This document shows, piece after piece, positions 9,313 through 17,015 of a DNA stretch of 64,000 bases. This DNA comes from Pseudomonas protegens CHA0. Its GTDB lineage: Bacteria; Pseudomonadota; Gammaproteobacteria; Pseudomonadales; Pseudomonadaceae. The notes under the pieces are model-generated. The model searched no databases, had not been told where the DNA came from, and was given only the letters and a program-made list of their open reading frames with translations. Location: contig NC_021237.1 in the NCBI RefSeq assembly GCF_000397205.1, forward strand, positions 6,765,001-6,829,000, written 5' to 3'. How positions within the stretch are numbered: position 1 is the first letter of the stretch; every line of letters begins with the position of its first letter. The translations under genes and the position numbers were made by a program.

Positions 9313-10524
9313 TTAGCAGCCGGTGAGGCCTTGGGGGCTGCGCTCTTCGGCGAAGAACCAGGGCCGCAGGCGCACGCCCACGCCGTTGCCGATGAAGGCC
9401 GCCACCAGCCACAGCCAGCCATGCAGGCTGCCGGAGGCGATGCCGCTGAAGTAGGCGCCGATGTTGCAGCCATAGGCCAGGCGCGAACCGTAGCCCAGCA
9501 GCAGGCCGCCGATTACCGCCGCCACCAGGGAACGGGTGGGGATTCTCAGGTTGGGGGCAAAACGCCCCGCCAGCCCTGCCGCCAGCAAGGCACCCAGGAC
9601 GATGCCGATGTCCATGACGCTGGTGATGTCCTGCCACACCGGTGCCGCCAGCGCCTTGGCATTCGCCGCGCCCTGCCAGAACACCCAACTGCCTACGTCT
9701 ACCCCCAGCCCGCTGGCAACCTTGGCGCCCCACAGGGCGAACGCCGAGGTAATGCCCCATGGGCGCCCCGCCAGGGCCAGGGTGGCGAAGTTCAGCAGAG
9801 CCAGGGCTACCGCGCCCCAGACCAGCGGCCAAGGGCCGCGCAGCAGCCGGCGCCAGCCCTGGTGCTCGCTGGTGACCGGAGCTTCAAGGCTGCCATGACG
9901 ACGCTTTTCCAGGGTCAGGGTGAGCACCGCGATCAGCGCGAACAGGCACAGGCTCAGGCCCAGCGCCGGGCCTACACCAAAACTCTGGACGATAGAGATG
10001 GGCGGCAGCGACGGCAGCGCAAACCACCAGTCGACGTGATGGGTGGCGATCAGCGAACCGCAAATGAAGAACGCCAGGGTCACCAGCATCCGCGCATTGC
10101 CGCCGCCAACGGTGAACAGGGTGCCCGAGGCGCAACCGCCGCCCAGCTGCATGCCGATGCCGAAGATGAAGGCACCGAAGATCACCGAGACACCGGCCGG
10201 CGCCACCAGCCCCACCACCGGCTGGCCGAACAGGCTGCCCGCCCCCAGCGCGGGGAAGAACAGCAGCACCGCCAGGGCCAGCATGACCATCTGCGCTCGC
10301 AGGCCGGCGCCACGCCGGTCGCGGATGAACACCCGCCAGGCCGAGGTGAAGCCGAAGGCCGCGTGGTACAGGGTCAGCCCCAGGGCAGCGCCCAGCAGCA
10401 ACAGCAGCACCTGGCGGGCACCCACCTGGGCTTGCAGGAACAGAGCACCGGCCACCAGCATCAGCAAGGCGAACAGCGGGGCGCCGAACTTGCGTTCAGG
10501 CGCCAGGGAGAGGGTCTGGCTCAT
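9313..10524 (-). CDS. YeeE/YedE (TsuA-like) sulfur-compound transporter
   Basis: 403 residues, almost entirely membrane-spanning with about ten hydrophobic segments. Two repeats carry the family cysteine motifs: GMQLGGGCASGTLF near residue 130 and YGCNIGAYFSGIASGS near 360. These conserved cysteines line the thiosulfate path in characterised TsuA proteins. The likely role is import of thiosulfate or a related sulfur species through the inner membrane. No partner TusA/TsuB gene is adjacent. The ribosome site is weak. It is followed by the divergent REP region and stands as a single gene. Confidence 0.8.
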   Translation of the reverse strand: MSQTLSLAPERKFGAPLFALLMLVAGALFLQAQVGARQVLLLLLGAALGLTLYHAAFGFTSAWRVFIRDRRGAGLRAQMVMLALAVLLFFPALGAGSLFGQPVVGLVAPAGVSVIFGAFIFGIGMQLGGGCASGTLFTVGGGNARMLVTLAFFICGSLIATHHVDWWFALPSLPPISIVQSFGVGPALGLSLCLFALIAVLTLTLEKRRHGSLEAPVTSEHQGWRRLLRGPWPLVWGAVALALLNFATLALAGRPWGITSAFALWGAKVASGLGVDVGSWVFWQGAANAKALAAPVWQDITSVMDIGIVLGALLAAGLAGRFAPNLRIPTRSLVAAVIGGLLLGYGSRLAYGCNIGAYFSGIASGSLHGWLWLVAAFIGNGVGVRLRPWFFAEERSPQGLTGC

Positions 10525-10563
10525 GGGGGTTCTCGCGCGGGAAATGCTCGCGAGTATACCGCG

Positions 10564-12114
10564 TCAGGCCCGCCAGGCCTGGCGCAAACGGCTTACCGCA
10601 GCCTGTATGTCGGCTTCCGGCACAGCCGCGAAGCCCAGCACCAGCCCGGCCCGCTGGTCTTCGGGCAAGGTGGTTTGCGGCAGCCAGTAGCTGCTCAGGC
10701 CGGCGACCTCGACCTCCACACTCGCGGCCTGGGCCAGCAGTTCCTGTTCCCGCGCCAGGCTGTCCACCCGCACCGTCAGGTGCAGCCCCGCCGCCACGCC
10801 GGGCAGCGGCCCGACGCCGCCGATCGCCTGCGGCCAGGCCGCCAGTAAGGTGTTGCGCCGGCTCAGGGCCGCCCGGCGCATGCGCCGGATATGCCGCTGG
10901 AAGTGCCCGGCGGCCATGAACTCGGCCATCACCGCCTGGGTACTGACCTCGGAATGGCGCACGTCCACCGCCCGGCGCTGGGCGAAGGCCTGGACCAGGG
11001 TCGGCGGCAGCACCAGGTAGCCCAGGCGCAGGGCCGGAAAGGCGACCTTGCCGAAGGTCCCGACGTAGATCACCCGGCCCTGGCGGTCCAACGCCGCCAG
11101 GGGGGCCAGGGGCGCACCGCTGTAGCGGTACTCGCCGTCGTAGTCGTCCTCGATGATCCAGCCCTGGCTGCGTTCGGCCCAGGCCAGCAGCTCCAGGCGC
11201 CGGGCCAGGCTCATGATCACCCCGGTGGGGTACTGGTGGGACGGCGTGACATAGGCCAGGCGGCAGCTGTCCAGCTGCTCCAGCTGGCGGCAGTCGATGC
11301 CCTCCTGGTCCACCGCCACGCCCTGCAACTGCGCACCCGCCAGGGCGAAGGCATGCCCCGCGGCGCGGTAGCCGGGGTTTTCCACAGCCACCCGGTCGCC
11401 GGGCTCCACCAGCAGCTGTGCACAAAGGCTGATGCCCTGCTGCGCGCCACTGGTGATCACAATTTGTTCAGCCGTGCAGTTCAGGCCCCGAGCGCTGCGC
11501 AGGTAGGCGGCGATCAGGCTGCGCAGCCGCGGATCGCCCGCCGAGTCCCCGTAGCACAATTGCCCGAGGTCGGGCCTGCGCCAGAAAGCCGCATTCAGCT
11601 TGGCCCAGACCTCGAACGGGAACAGATCGAAGGCTGGCACGCCAACCCGAAAAGCCCGTGGCGGCCCCTTGGGCGGGGTACTCAAATGATGGGTTTGCAG
11701 GCGCTGCCAGCCGCTGCTGTGGATAACTTTACTGGATAAATCACCAGCCATTTCTGCCTGTTTTGTGGATAACCCTGTGGGTAAGCCTGTTGAAAACCCT
11801 GTGGATAGTTTTGTGGATAGTTTTTTGATCGGCAATCGGGTTTCCGGCAATTGCGCCACATAGGTGCCGTCACCGACCCGCCCTTCGATAAAACCCTCGG
11901 CGTACAGCTGGTCATAGGCCCGCACCACGCTGTTGCGGGAAATCCCCAGGGCGGCGGCCAGGTCGCGGCTGGCAGGCAGGCGCGTACCACTGGCCAGGCG
12001 CCCGTCCAGCACCCGCTGTCGCAAGGCCTGGTACAGCTGGCGACTGAGGCCCTGGCGGCGGTCCAGCTCGATGCCGGCCGGATTGAAGGACAACGGGGGT
12101 ACGGCACTGTTCAT
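10564..12114 (-). CDS. MocR/PdxR-type GntR regulator with aminotransferase domain
   Basis: 516 residues. The N-terminal winged helix of the GntR family (about 20-90; LPASRDLAAALGISRNSVVRAYDQL) joins an aminotransferase class I-like domain (about 150-510) through an unusually Ser/Thr-rich repeated linker (KLSTKLSTGFSTGL, residues about 96-118). The PLP lysine motif reads GTFGKVAFPALRLGY, normally GTFSK. These proteins sense PLP or amino compounds and commonly control a divergent gene; here that is paiB at 12220 across a 105-bp gap. The linker DNA is a 12-bp tandem repeat resembling DnaA boxes (see 11718-11820). Confidence 0.85.
   Translation of the reverse strand: MNSAVPPLSFNPAGIELDRRQGLSRQLYQALRQRVLDGRLASGTRLPASRDLAAALGISRNSVVRAYDQLYAEGFIEGRVGDGTYVAQLPETRLPIKKLSTKLSTGFSTGLPTGLSTKQAEMAGDLSSKVIHSSGWQRLQTHHLSTPPKGPPRAFRVGVPAFDLFPFEVWAKLNAAFWRRPDLGQLCYGDSAGDPRLRSLIAAYLRSARGLNCTAEQIVITSGAQQGISLCAQLLVEPGDRVAVENPGYRAAGHAFALAGAQLQGVAVDQEGIDCRQLEQLDSCRLAYVTPSHQYPTGVIMSLARRLELLAWAERSQGWIIEDDYDGEYRYSGAPLAPLAALDRQGRVIYVGTFGKVAFPALRLGYLVLPPTLVQAFAQRRAVDVRHSEVSTQAVMAEFMAAGHFQRHIRRMRRAALSRRNTLLAAWPQAIGGVGPLPGVAAGLHLTVRVDSLAREQELLAQAASVEVEVAGLSSYWLPQTTLPEDQRAGLVLGFAAVPEADIQAAVSRLRQAWRA
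11718..11820. repeat. Tandem array of DnaA-box-like nonamers inside the MocR linker
   Basis: Two exact TGTGGATAA copies (11718-11726, 11764-11772) and near copies TGTGGGTAA (11776-11784), TGTGGATAG (11800-11808) and TGTGGATAG (11812-11820) occur in the same orientation, with a degenerate copy at 11788. From 11764 on the period is exactly 12 bp, coding for a four-residue S/T repeat. The complement of TGTGGATAA is the consensus DnaA box TTATCCACA. Whether DnaA binds is inference. Confidence 0.7.
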
Positions 12115-12219
12115 CGAGGTTCACCCGGGCAATTGGACCTAAAAAATAGACCAGAGATGGCTCTTACAACGAACCATTAGCCTGCCTAGGATGCAGCCAC
12201 TCGCCAAGGATTTTTTTAC

Positions 12220-12843
12220 ATGTACCTACCCCGCGCTTTCGTCGATGAAGACCTCGCCCGCCTGCAGCAACTGATCCTGGGCAGCCGCCTGGCGACCCTG
12301 GTGACCTGGGGCGCCCTGGGCCTGCAGGCCAGCCACCTGCCCCTGCTGCTGGACCCCGGACAGGGGGCCAATGGCACCCTCTACGGGCACCTGGCCAAGG
12401 CCAACCCGCAATGCGCCGAACTGGCCGCTGGCGCCGAGGCGCTGGTGATCTTCACGGGCGAGGATGCCTACGTCAGCCCCTCGTTCTATCCAAGCAAGGC
12501 CGAGCACGGCAAAGTGGTGCCGACCTGGAACTACGTGGCAGTGCACGCCTATGGCCAGCCTGAGGTATTCAGCGACCCGGAGCGGCTGCTCAAGGTGGTG
12601 GGGGGCCTGACCGAGCGTCACGAAGCCGGCCGCCCCCAACCCTGGCAAGTGACAGATGCCCCCGCCGACTACCTGGAGGGCATGCTCCGGGCAATCGTCG
12701 GCTTTGCCTTGCCGATCCAGCGGCTGGAAGGCAAGCGCAAGCTCAGCCAGAACCGCAGCGCCGAGGATATCGCCGGGGTGCGCGAAGGCCTCGCGGCCAG
12801 CGCCGACCTGCGCGACCAGCAACTGTCCCGACTGATGAGCTAG
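12220..12843 (+). CDS. PaiB-family FMN-binding regulator
   Basis: 207 residues matching the PaiB/FMN-binding split-barrel family: N-terminal MYLPRAF, a SHLPLLLD segment, YVSPSFYPSK and VPTWNYVAVHAYG, and the C-terminal GKRKLSQNR motif. In Bacillus PaiB works with the polyamine acetyltransferase PaiA and represses degradative genes; in Pseudomonas the role is unproven. AAGGA lies about 8 bases before the start. It begins a three-gene unit with two GNAT acetyltransferases and is divergent from the MocR regulator, its likely controller. Confidence 0.85.
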   Translation: MYLPRAFVDEDLARLQQLILGSRLATLVTWGALGLQASHLPLLLDPGQGANGTLYGHLAKANPQCAELAAGAEALVIFTGEDAYVSPSFYPSKAEHGKVVPTWNYVAVHAYGQPEVFSDPERLLKVVGGLTERHEAGRPQPWQVTDAPADYLEGMLRAIVGFALPIQRLEGKRKLSQNRSAEDIAGVREGLAASADLRDQQLSRLMS

Positions 12844-12873
12844 GTTTTCGTCCAGAACAATAAAGGAGCTTTC

Positions 12874-13320
12874 ATGCGCCAGATCCAGATCCGCCCCGTT
12901 ACCGCCGCCGACCACAGCGCCTGGCTGCCCCTGTGGCAGGCCTACCTGCGCTTCTACGAGACCGAGCTGGCGGATGCCGTGACCCAGAGCACCTGGCAGC
13001 GCTTTCTCGACCCCAGCGAACCCACCCACGCGGCCCTGGCCTGGGACGGCGAGCGCGCCGTGGGCCTGGTGCATTTCATCTACCACCGCTCCAACTGGAG
13101 CATCGAGAATTCCTGCTACCTGCAGGACCTGCTGGTGACCCCGGACCAACGCGGGACCGGCGTGGGCCGCCAGCTGATCGAGTTCGTCTACGCCCAGGCC
13201 AAGCAGGACGGCTGTGCCAAGGTGCATTGGCTGACCCACGAAACCAATGCCACGGCCATCCAGTTGTATGAGCGCATCGCCGAGCGCCCGGGTTTCATCC
13301 AGTTCCGCAAACCCCTCTGA
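12874..13320 (+). CDS. GNAT-family N-acetyltransferase
   Basis: 148 residues with the GNAT core: LQDLLVTPDQRGTGVGRQLIE is motif A, where Q/RxxGxG/A binds acetyl-CoA. The C-terminus HWLTHETNATAIQLYERI resembles the NxxAIxLY motif B of small-molecule acetyltransferases. AAGGAG precedes the ATG by 7 bases. The position directly after paiB makes polyamine or amino-acid acetylation plausible (a PaiA-like role), but the substrate cannot be read from sequence. A second GNAT gene follows 19 bp later. Confidence 0.85.
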   Translation: MRQIQIRPVTAADHSAWLPLWQAYLRFYETELADAVTQSTWQRFLDPSEPTHAALAWDGERAVGLVHFIYHRSNWSIENSCYLQDLLVTPDQRGTGVGRQLIEFVYAQAKQDGCAKVHWLTHETNATAIQLYERIAERPGFIQFRKPL

Positions 13321-13339
13321 GTTGCCAAGGAGCCACTGC

Positions 13340-14011
13340 ATGTCGATTTCACTCGCCGATTGGAAAGGCGTTCCCGCCCCCTCGGCCACCCTGCTTGATG
13401 GGCGCTTCATCCGTTTGGAAAGGCTCGACCCGGCGCGCCATGGCGACGATCTGTTCCAGGTGCTGCAAGGCCCGGGCGCCGATCCGGTGCTGTGGAACTA
13501 CCTGCCTTACGGCCCCTTCCCCGAGCGCGCAGCGTTCGATGCCTGGCTCAGTGGCCATGCCGCCGCCAGCGACCCGTATTTCTTTACCGTGATCGACCGC
13601 GCCAGCGGCCAGGCCCAGGGCATCATCAGCCTGATGTCCATCGTCCCGGCCCAGGGCCGCATCGAGATCGGCCACGTGACCTTCGGCTCCCCCATGCAGC
13701 GTTCGCCAAAGAGCACGGAAGCGGTGTACCTGCTGGCCAAGGAAGCTTTCGCCCTGGGTTACCGGCGGCTGGAGTGGAAGTGCAACAACGCCAATGAGCG
13801 CTCGCGCTGTGCCGCACAGCGCTTGGGTTTCAGCTTCGAAGGGGTGTTTCGCCAGCACATGGTGGCCAAGGGAGAGAACCGCGATACCGCGTGGTTCTCG
13901 ATCCTGGATGGGGAATGGCCGGTGATTGCCAAGGGTTTCGAGCAATGGCTCAGCGATGAGAACCAGAGCGGCTCGGGGCAGCTCAAGTCGCTGGCGGAGT
14001 GTCGCGGGTAA
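13340..14011 (+). CDS. RimJ/RimL-type GNAT acetyltransferase
   Basis: 223 residues of the RimJ/L-like branch: an early FIRLERLDP segment, an IEIGHVTFGSPMQRSPKSTEA acetyl-CoA region, and the closing RLGFSFEGVFRQHMVAKGENRDTAWFSI typical of YdaF/RimL proteins. The start at 13340 follows AAGGAG (13326-13331) by 8 bases; upstream in-frame ATGs lie inside the preceding gene. Third gene of the paiB unit. Substrate is unknown, either protein N-termini or a small amine. A paired REP element follows immediately. Confidence 0.85.
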   Translation: MSISLADWKGVPAPSATLLDGRFIRLERLDPARHGDDLFQVLQGPGADPVLWNYLPYGPFPERAAFDAWLSGHAAASDPYFFTVIDRASGQAQGIISLMSIVPAQGRIEIGHVTFGSPMQRSPKSTEAVYLLAKEAFALGYRRLEWKCNNANERSRCAAQRLGFSFEGVFRQHMVAKGENRDTAWFSILDGEWPVIAKGFEQWLSDENQSGSGQLKSLAECRG

Positions 14012-14018
14012 GCGGGAT

Positions 14019-14076
14019 TTTCGCCGGCAAGCCGGCTCCTACAGGCCTGTGTAGGAGCCGGCTTGCCGGCGAAGGA
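14019..14076. repeat. REPIN: two inverted REP elements
   Basis: TTCGCCGGCAAGCCGGCTCCTACA (14020-14043) is followed 6 bases later by its reverse complement TGTAGGAGCCGGCTTGCCGGCGAA (14050-14073). The close inverted pair could form a long hairpin between the convergent ends of the GNAT and homocysteine methyltransferase genes. Confidence 0.85.
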
Positions 14077-14077
14077 C

Positions 14078-14992
14078 TCAACCGAGCTTCTGCGCCAACA
14101 CCGCAATATGCTCCGGCCCAATGCCGCAGCAACCGCCCACATGGCTGGCACCGCGCTGGTGCCAGTCCGCCACCCATTGCAGATAACCCGGCGGGTCCAG
14201 GTCTTCACGCAGCGGGCACAGGCCATCGTTGGCGGTGGCATCCTCGGGCTGCGGCGGGAAGGCATTGGCGTACACGCCGATATGGATCTGCACCCCCAAG
14301 CGCTCGAAGGTTTCACGAGCCGCATCCACTGCCGCACCAATCACTTCCGGCTGGCTGCAGTTGAACAGCAGGGTCTGCACGCCCAACTGCGCCGCCGCTG
14401 CCGCCGCTTCTGCCACCGGTTCGCCGGAACGCAGGCGCGGCACTTCGTCGACCTCTTCGTCCTTCAGGGTGAAGGACAGCCAGAACGGCTTGCCGTCCTT
14501 GGGCAGGCCGGCGTGGATAGCCCGCGCCTCGGCGATGGAGCTTTGGGTTTCTGCGAGCCACAGGTCCACGAAAGGCGACAGGCCCTTGACCAGCGGGCTC
14601 AGCACTTCCTCGACCCGGGACGCATCGAACAGGTCCGGGCGATAGGAACCGAACAGCGGCGGCAACGAACCCGCGACCCGCACCGGCTTGCCGGAGGCCT
14701 CTACTGCGCGGCGCGCCAGCTCACCGGCCAGAGCCGCCAGGGCTTGGCCTTCAGCGGCAAAACGTTCCTCGCCGATATGAAACGGCACCACCGCGTAGCT
14801 GTTGCTGGTGATCACGTTGGCACCGCTGTCGATATAGGCCGCGTGCACCGCCTCAACCGCCTGGGGCGCCTCGCTCAGCGCCAGGGCCGACCATTCAGGC
14901 TGCCGGAACGGCGCCCCGCGACGCTGCAGTTCACGCCCCATACCGCCATCGAGAATTACCGTATTGCCTGCGCCCATATGCTTTTTACTCAT
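14078..14992 (-). CDS. Homocysteine S-methyltransferase (MmuM-like)
   Basis: About 304 residues. Transfers a methyl group, typically from S-methylmethionine, to homocysteine. The zinc-binding cysteines are present: LLFNCSQPE (near residue 210) and the C-terminal VGGCCGIGPEHI. The N-terminus ILDGGMGRELQRRG is also typical. Three in-frame starts are possible (GTG 15013, ATG 14992, ATG 14977); 14992 is a compromise because none has a strong ribosome site. It is divergent from an amino-acid ABC transporter at 15088-16742, which might import its methyl donor. Confidence 0.85.
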   Translation of the reverse strand: MSKKHMGAGNTVILDGGMGRELQRRGAPFRQPEWSALALSEAPQAVEAVHAAYIDSGANVITSNSYAVVPFHIGEERFAAEGQALAALAGELARRAVEASGKPVRVAGSLPPLFGSYRPDLFDASRVEEVLSPLVKGLSPFVDLWLAETQSSIAEARAIHAGLPKDGKPFWLSFTLKDEEVDEVPRLRSGEPVAEAAAAAAQLGVQTLLFNCSQPEVIGAAVDAARETFERLGVQIHIGVYANAFPPQPEDATANDGLCPLREDLDPPGYLQWVADWHQRGASHVGGCCGIGPEHIAVLAQKLG

Positions 14993-15087
14993 ATGCTTAT
15001 GAAAATAACTCACTACCGGAGTCGTTCTTATAACTATTAAATACGCACCATTCGGTTAATAACAACTCTTTTTCAGTCAGGATTCCG

Positions 15088-15909
15088 ATGAATTTCAAAC
15101 CGCTGCTGGCCCTCGGCCTGACCCTTCTCGCCGCCTCTTCCCAAGCCTTCGCCGGCGCCACCCTGGAACGTATCGAGCAGAAAAAGGAGCTGGTCGGAGT
15201 GCTGATGGAAAGCTATCCGCCCTTCTCGTTCCTCAATGACCAGAACCAGCTGGACGGCTTCGACGTCGACGTGGCCAAGGCCGTGGCCGACAAGCTCGGC
15301 GTCAAGCTGCGCCTGGAAACCCCGTCCTGGGATGTGATCGCCGCCGGACGCTGGAGCGGGCGCTACGACATCTGCATCTGCTCCATGACCCCGAGCAAGG
15401 CCCGCGCCGAGGTCTTCGACTTCCCGGTGCAGTACTACGCCTCGCCGGCGGTAATCGTGGTCAACGCCAAGGATGAACGGATCCACGGCGCCCAGGACCT
15501 GAGCGACAAGAAGGTCGGCCTCACCGCCGCCTCCAGCTACGAGGGCTACCTGAACAAGAACCTGGTGATCGAAGGCGCCGAGGACACCCACCTGCAATAC
15601 CCCTTCGAGAATGTGCAGATCGCTCCCTACGACACCGACAACGTGGCCTTCCAGGACCTCGGCCTGGGCCCGGGCGTGCGCCTGGATGCGATCCTCACCA
15701 ACCTGGTCACCGCCCAGCCGCGCCTGACCCAGGACTCGCGCTTCAAGCTGGCCGGCGAGCCGCTGTACGCCGAGCCCAACTCGGTGGCCATCGAGAAAGG
15801 CGATGCCCAGTGGAATGCCAAGGTGCGTGAAGTCTTCGCCCAGCTGAAGCAGGACGGCACCCTGAGCAAGCTGTCGCAGAAATGGATCGGCGCCGACATC
15901 AGCCAATGA
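15088..15909 (+). CDS. Amino-acid ABC transporter substrate-binding protein
   Basis: 273 residues. The signal peptide ends SSQAFAG; the mature protein is a family 3 solute-binding protein with YPPFSFLNDQNQLDGFDVDVAKAVA near the N-terminus, DICICSMTPSKARAEVFDF, and a C-terminal LSQKWIGADIS. The YPPFSF/GFDVD pattern is general for polar amino-acid and cystine/methionine-type binders, so the ligand is uncertain. Being divergent from homocysteine S-methyltransferase suggests S-methylmethionine or another sulfur amino acid. The stop overlaps the permease start (ATGA). Confidence 0.85.
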   Translation: MNFKPLLALGLTLLAASSQAFAGATLERIEQKKELVGVLMESYPPFSFLNDQNQLDGFDVDVAKAVADKLGVKLRLETPSWDVIAAGRWSGRYDICICSMTPSKARAEVFDFPVQYYASPAVIVVNAKDERIHGAQDLSDKKVGLTAASSYEGYLNKNLVIEGAEDTHLQYPFENVQIAPYDTDNVAFQDLGLGPGVRLDAILTNLVTAQPRLTQDSRFKLAGEPLYAEPNSVAIEKGDAQWNAKVREVFAQLKQDGTLSKLSQKWIGADISQ

Positions 15910-16742
15910 CCGCCTACACGCCACCGCCGCAGCCACCACAATCGGTGGCTGCACCGCTGCTCAAGCGCCTGCTGGGCTTTCGCACCCGCCTGTACCTGAC
16001 CTGGGCCGCGTTGCTGGTGCTGTTCGCCAGCTTCTTCCTGAGCTTCGACCTGAAGTTCTCGATCATCCTCGACAAGCTGCCGAACCTGCTGGGCCTGCAC
16101 CTGTCCCCCAGTGGTTTCCTCCAGGGCGCGGCGCTGACCCTGTTCCTTTGCGCCTGCTCCATCGTCGCTTCGTCGCTGCTGGGCTTCATCACCGCCCTGG
16201 CACGCCTGTCTTCAAGCGCCGTGGCTTTCGGGATTGCCAGCTTCTACGCCTCGTTCTTTCGCGGCACGCCGCTGCTGATCCAGATCCTGCTGATCTACCT
16301 CGGCCTGCCGCAACTGGGGGTGGTGCCGGGCGCCATTACCGCCGGGATCATCGCCCTGTCGCTGAACTACGGCGCCTACCTCAGCGAGATCTTCCGCGCC
16401 GGCATCCTCGGCGTGCCCCAAGGCCAGCGCCAGGCCGCCCTGGCCCTGGGCATGAGCGACAGCGCGATCTTCTGGCAGGTGACCCTGCCCCAGGCCATGC
16501 GCACCATCATTCCGCCGGCCACCAACCAGTTCATCTCGATGCTCAAGGACTCGTCGCTGATCTCGGTAATGGGGGTCTGGGAAGTGATGTTCCTGGCCCA
16601 GTCCTACGGCCGTTCCAGCTACCGCTATATCGAAATGCTCAGCACCGCGGCGCTGATCTACTGGCTGCTGTCCATCGGCCTGGAACTGATCCAGGCGCGG
16701 ATGGAAAGGCATTACGGCAAGGGTTACGTTCAGCGCGGGTGA
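15906..16742 (+). CDS. Amino-acid ABC transporter permease (HisM/GlnP type)
   Basis: 278 residues with about five membrane segments and the permease EAA loop: YLSEIFRAGILGVPQGQRQAALALGM (near residue 160-185), which contacts the ATPase. ALTLFLCACSIVASSLLGF matches the usual first transmembrane region. The start at 15906 overlaps the binding-protein stop by 4 bases (ATGA). No ATP-binding gene follows before the convergent regulator pair, so the importer must use an ATPase encoded elsewhere. Confidence 0.87.
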   Translation: MTAYTPPPQPPQSVAAPLLKRLLGFRTRLYLTWAALLVLFASFFLSFDLKFSIILDKLPNLLGLHLSPSGFLQGAALTLFLCACSIVASSLLGFITALARLSSSAVAFGIASFYASFFRGTPLLIQILLIYLGLPQLGVVPGAITAGIIALSLNYGAYLSEIFRAGILGVPQGQRQAALALGMSDSAIFWQVTLPQAMRTIIPPATNQFISMLKDSSLISVMGVWEVMFLAQSYGRSSYRYIEMLSTAALIYWLLSIGLELIQARMERHYGKGYVQRG

Positions 16743-16745
16743 AGC

Positions 16746-17015
16746 TCAAGGGCGCAGGGAAACCACTCCCATCTGCAGGCCGAAAGGCTTGAACACCGCG
16801 TTGAGCGACTTGAGGGTCGGGTTGCCGTCGCCGTGTTCGATATGGATCAGGGTACGCAGGGAAATCCGGCACATCCTGGCGAACTGGCTCTGATGCAACC
16901 CGGTGACTTCAGTGCGCAGGCGCTTGACCGCATCACCAACCGACAAACGCCCAGCGGCCAGTTCCTGGCGGATGTTATCGATCAGCAGGCCGCGCTGTTC
17001 CAGGGTCGTAGTCAT
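16746..17015 (-). CDS. HipB-like XRE-family HTH protein
   Basis: 89 residues. A central helix-turn-helix (LHQSQFARMCRISLRTLIHIEHGDGNPTL split around residues 40-72) and a C-terminal FKPFGLQMG tail resemble HipB, the antitoxin and autorepressor of HipA, which ends in a similar short hydrophobic tail. The start at 17015 is set by an ATGA overlap with the upstream hipA-like gene, implying translational coupling. The order (kinase gene first) is the reverse of E. coli hipBA. It probably binds the three palindromes upstream of the operon. Confidence 0.8.
   Translation of the reverse strand: MTTTLEQRGLLIDNIRQELAAGRLSVGDAVKRLRTEVTGLHQSQFARMCRISLRTLIHIEHGDGNPTLKSLNAVFKPFGLQMGVVSLRP

Noticed and set aside
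9331..10848. Plus-strand open frame of 505 codons opposite the YedE-like gene
   Set aside because: Gln/Arg-rich low-complexity product spanning the intergenic gap; the minus-strand frame is a clear membrane transporter.
14019..14076. Possible CRISPR repeat or transposon end
   Set aside because: Only an inverted pair with a 6-base gap, no regular spacers; sequence is a standard REP.
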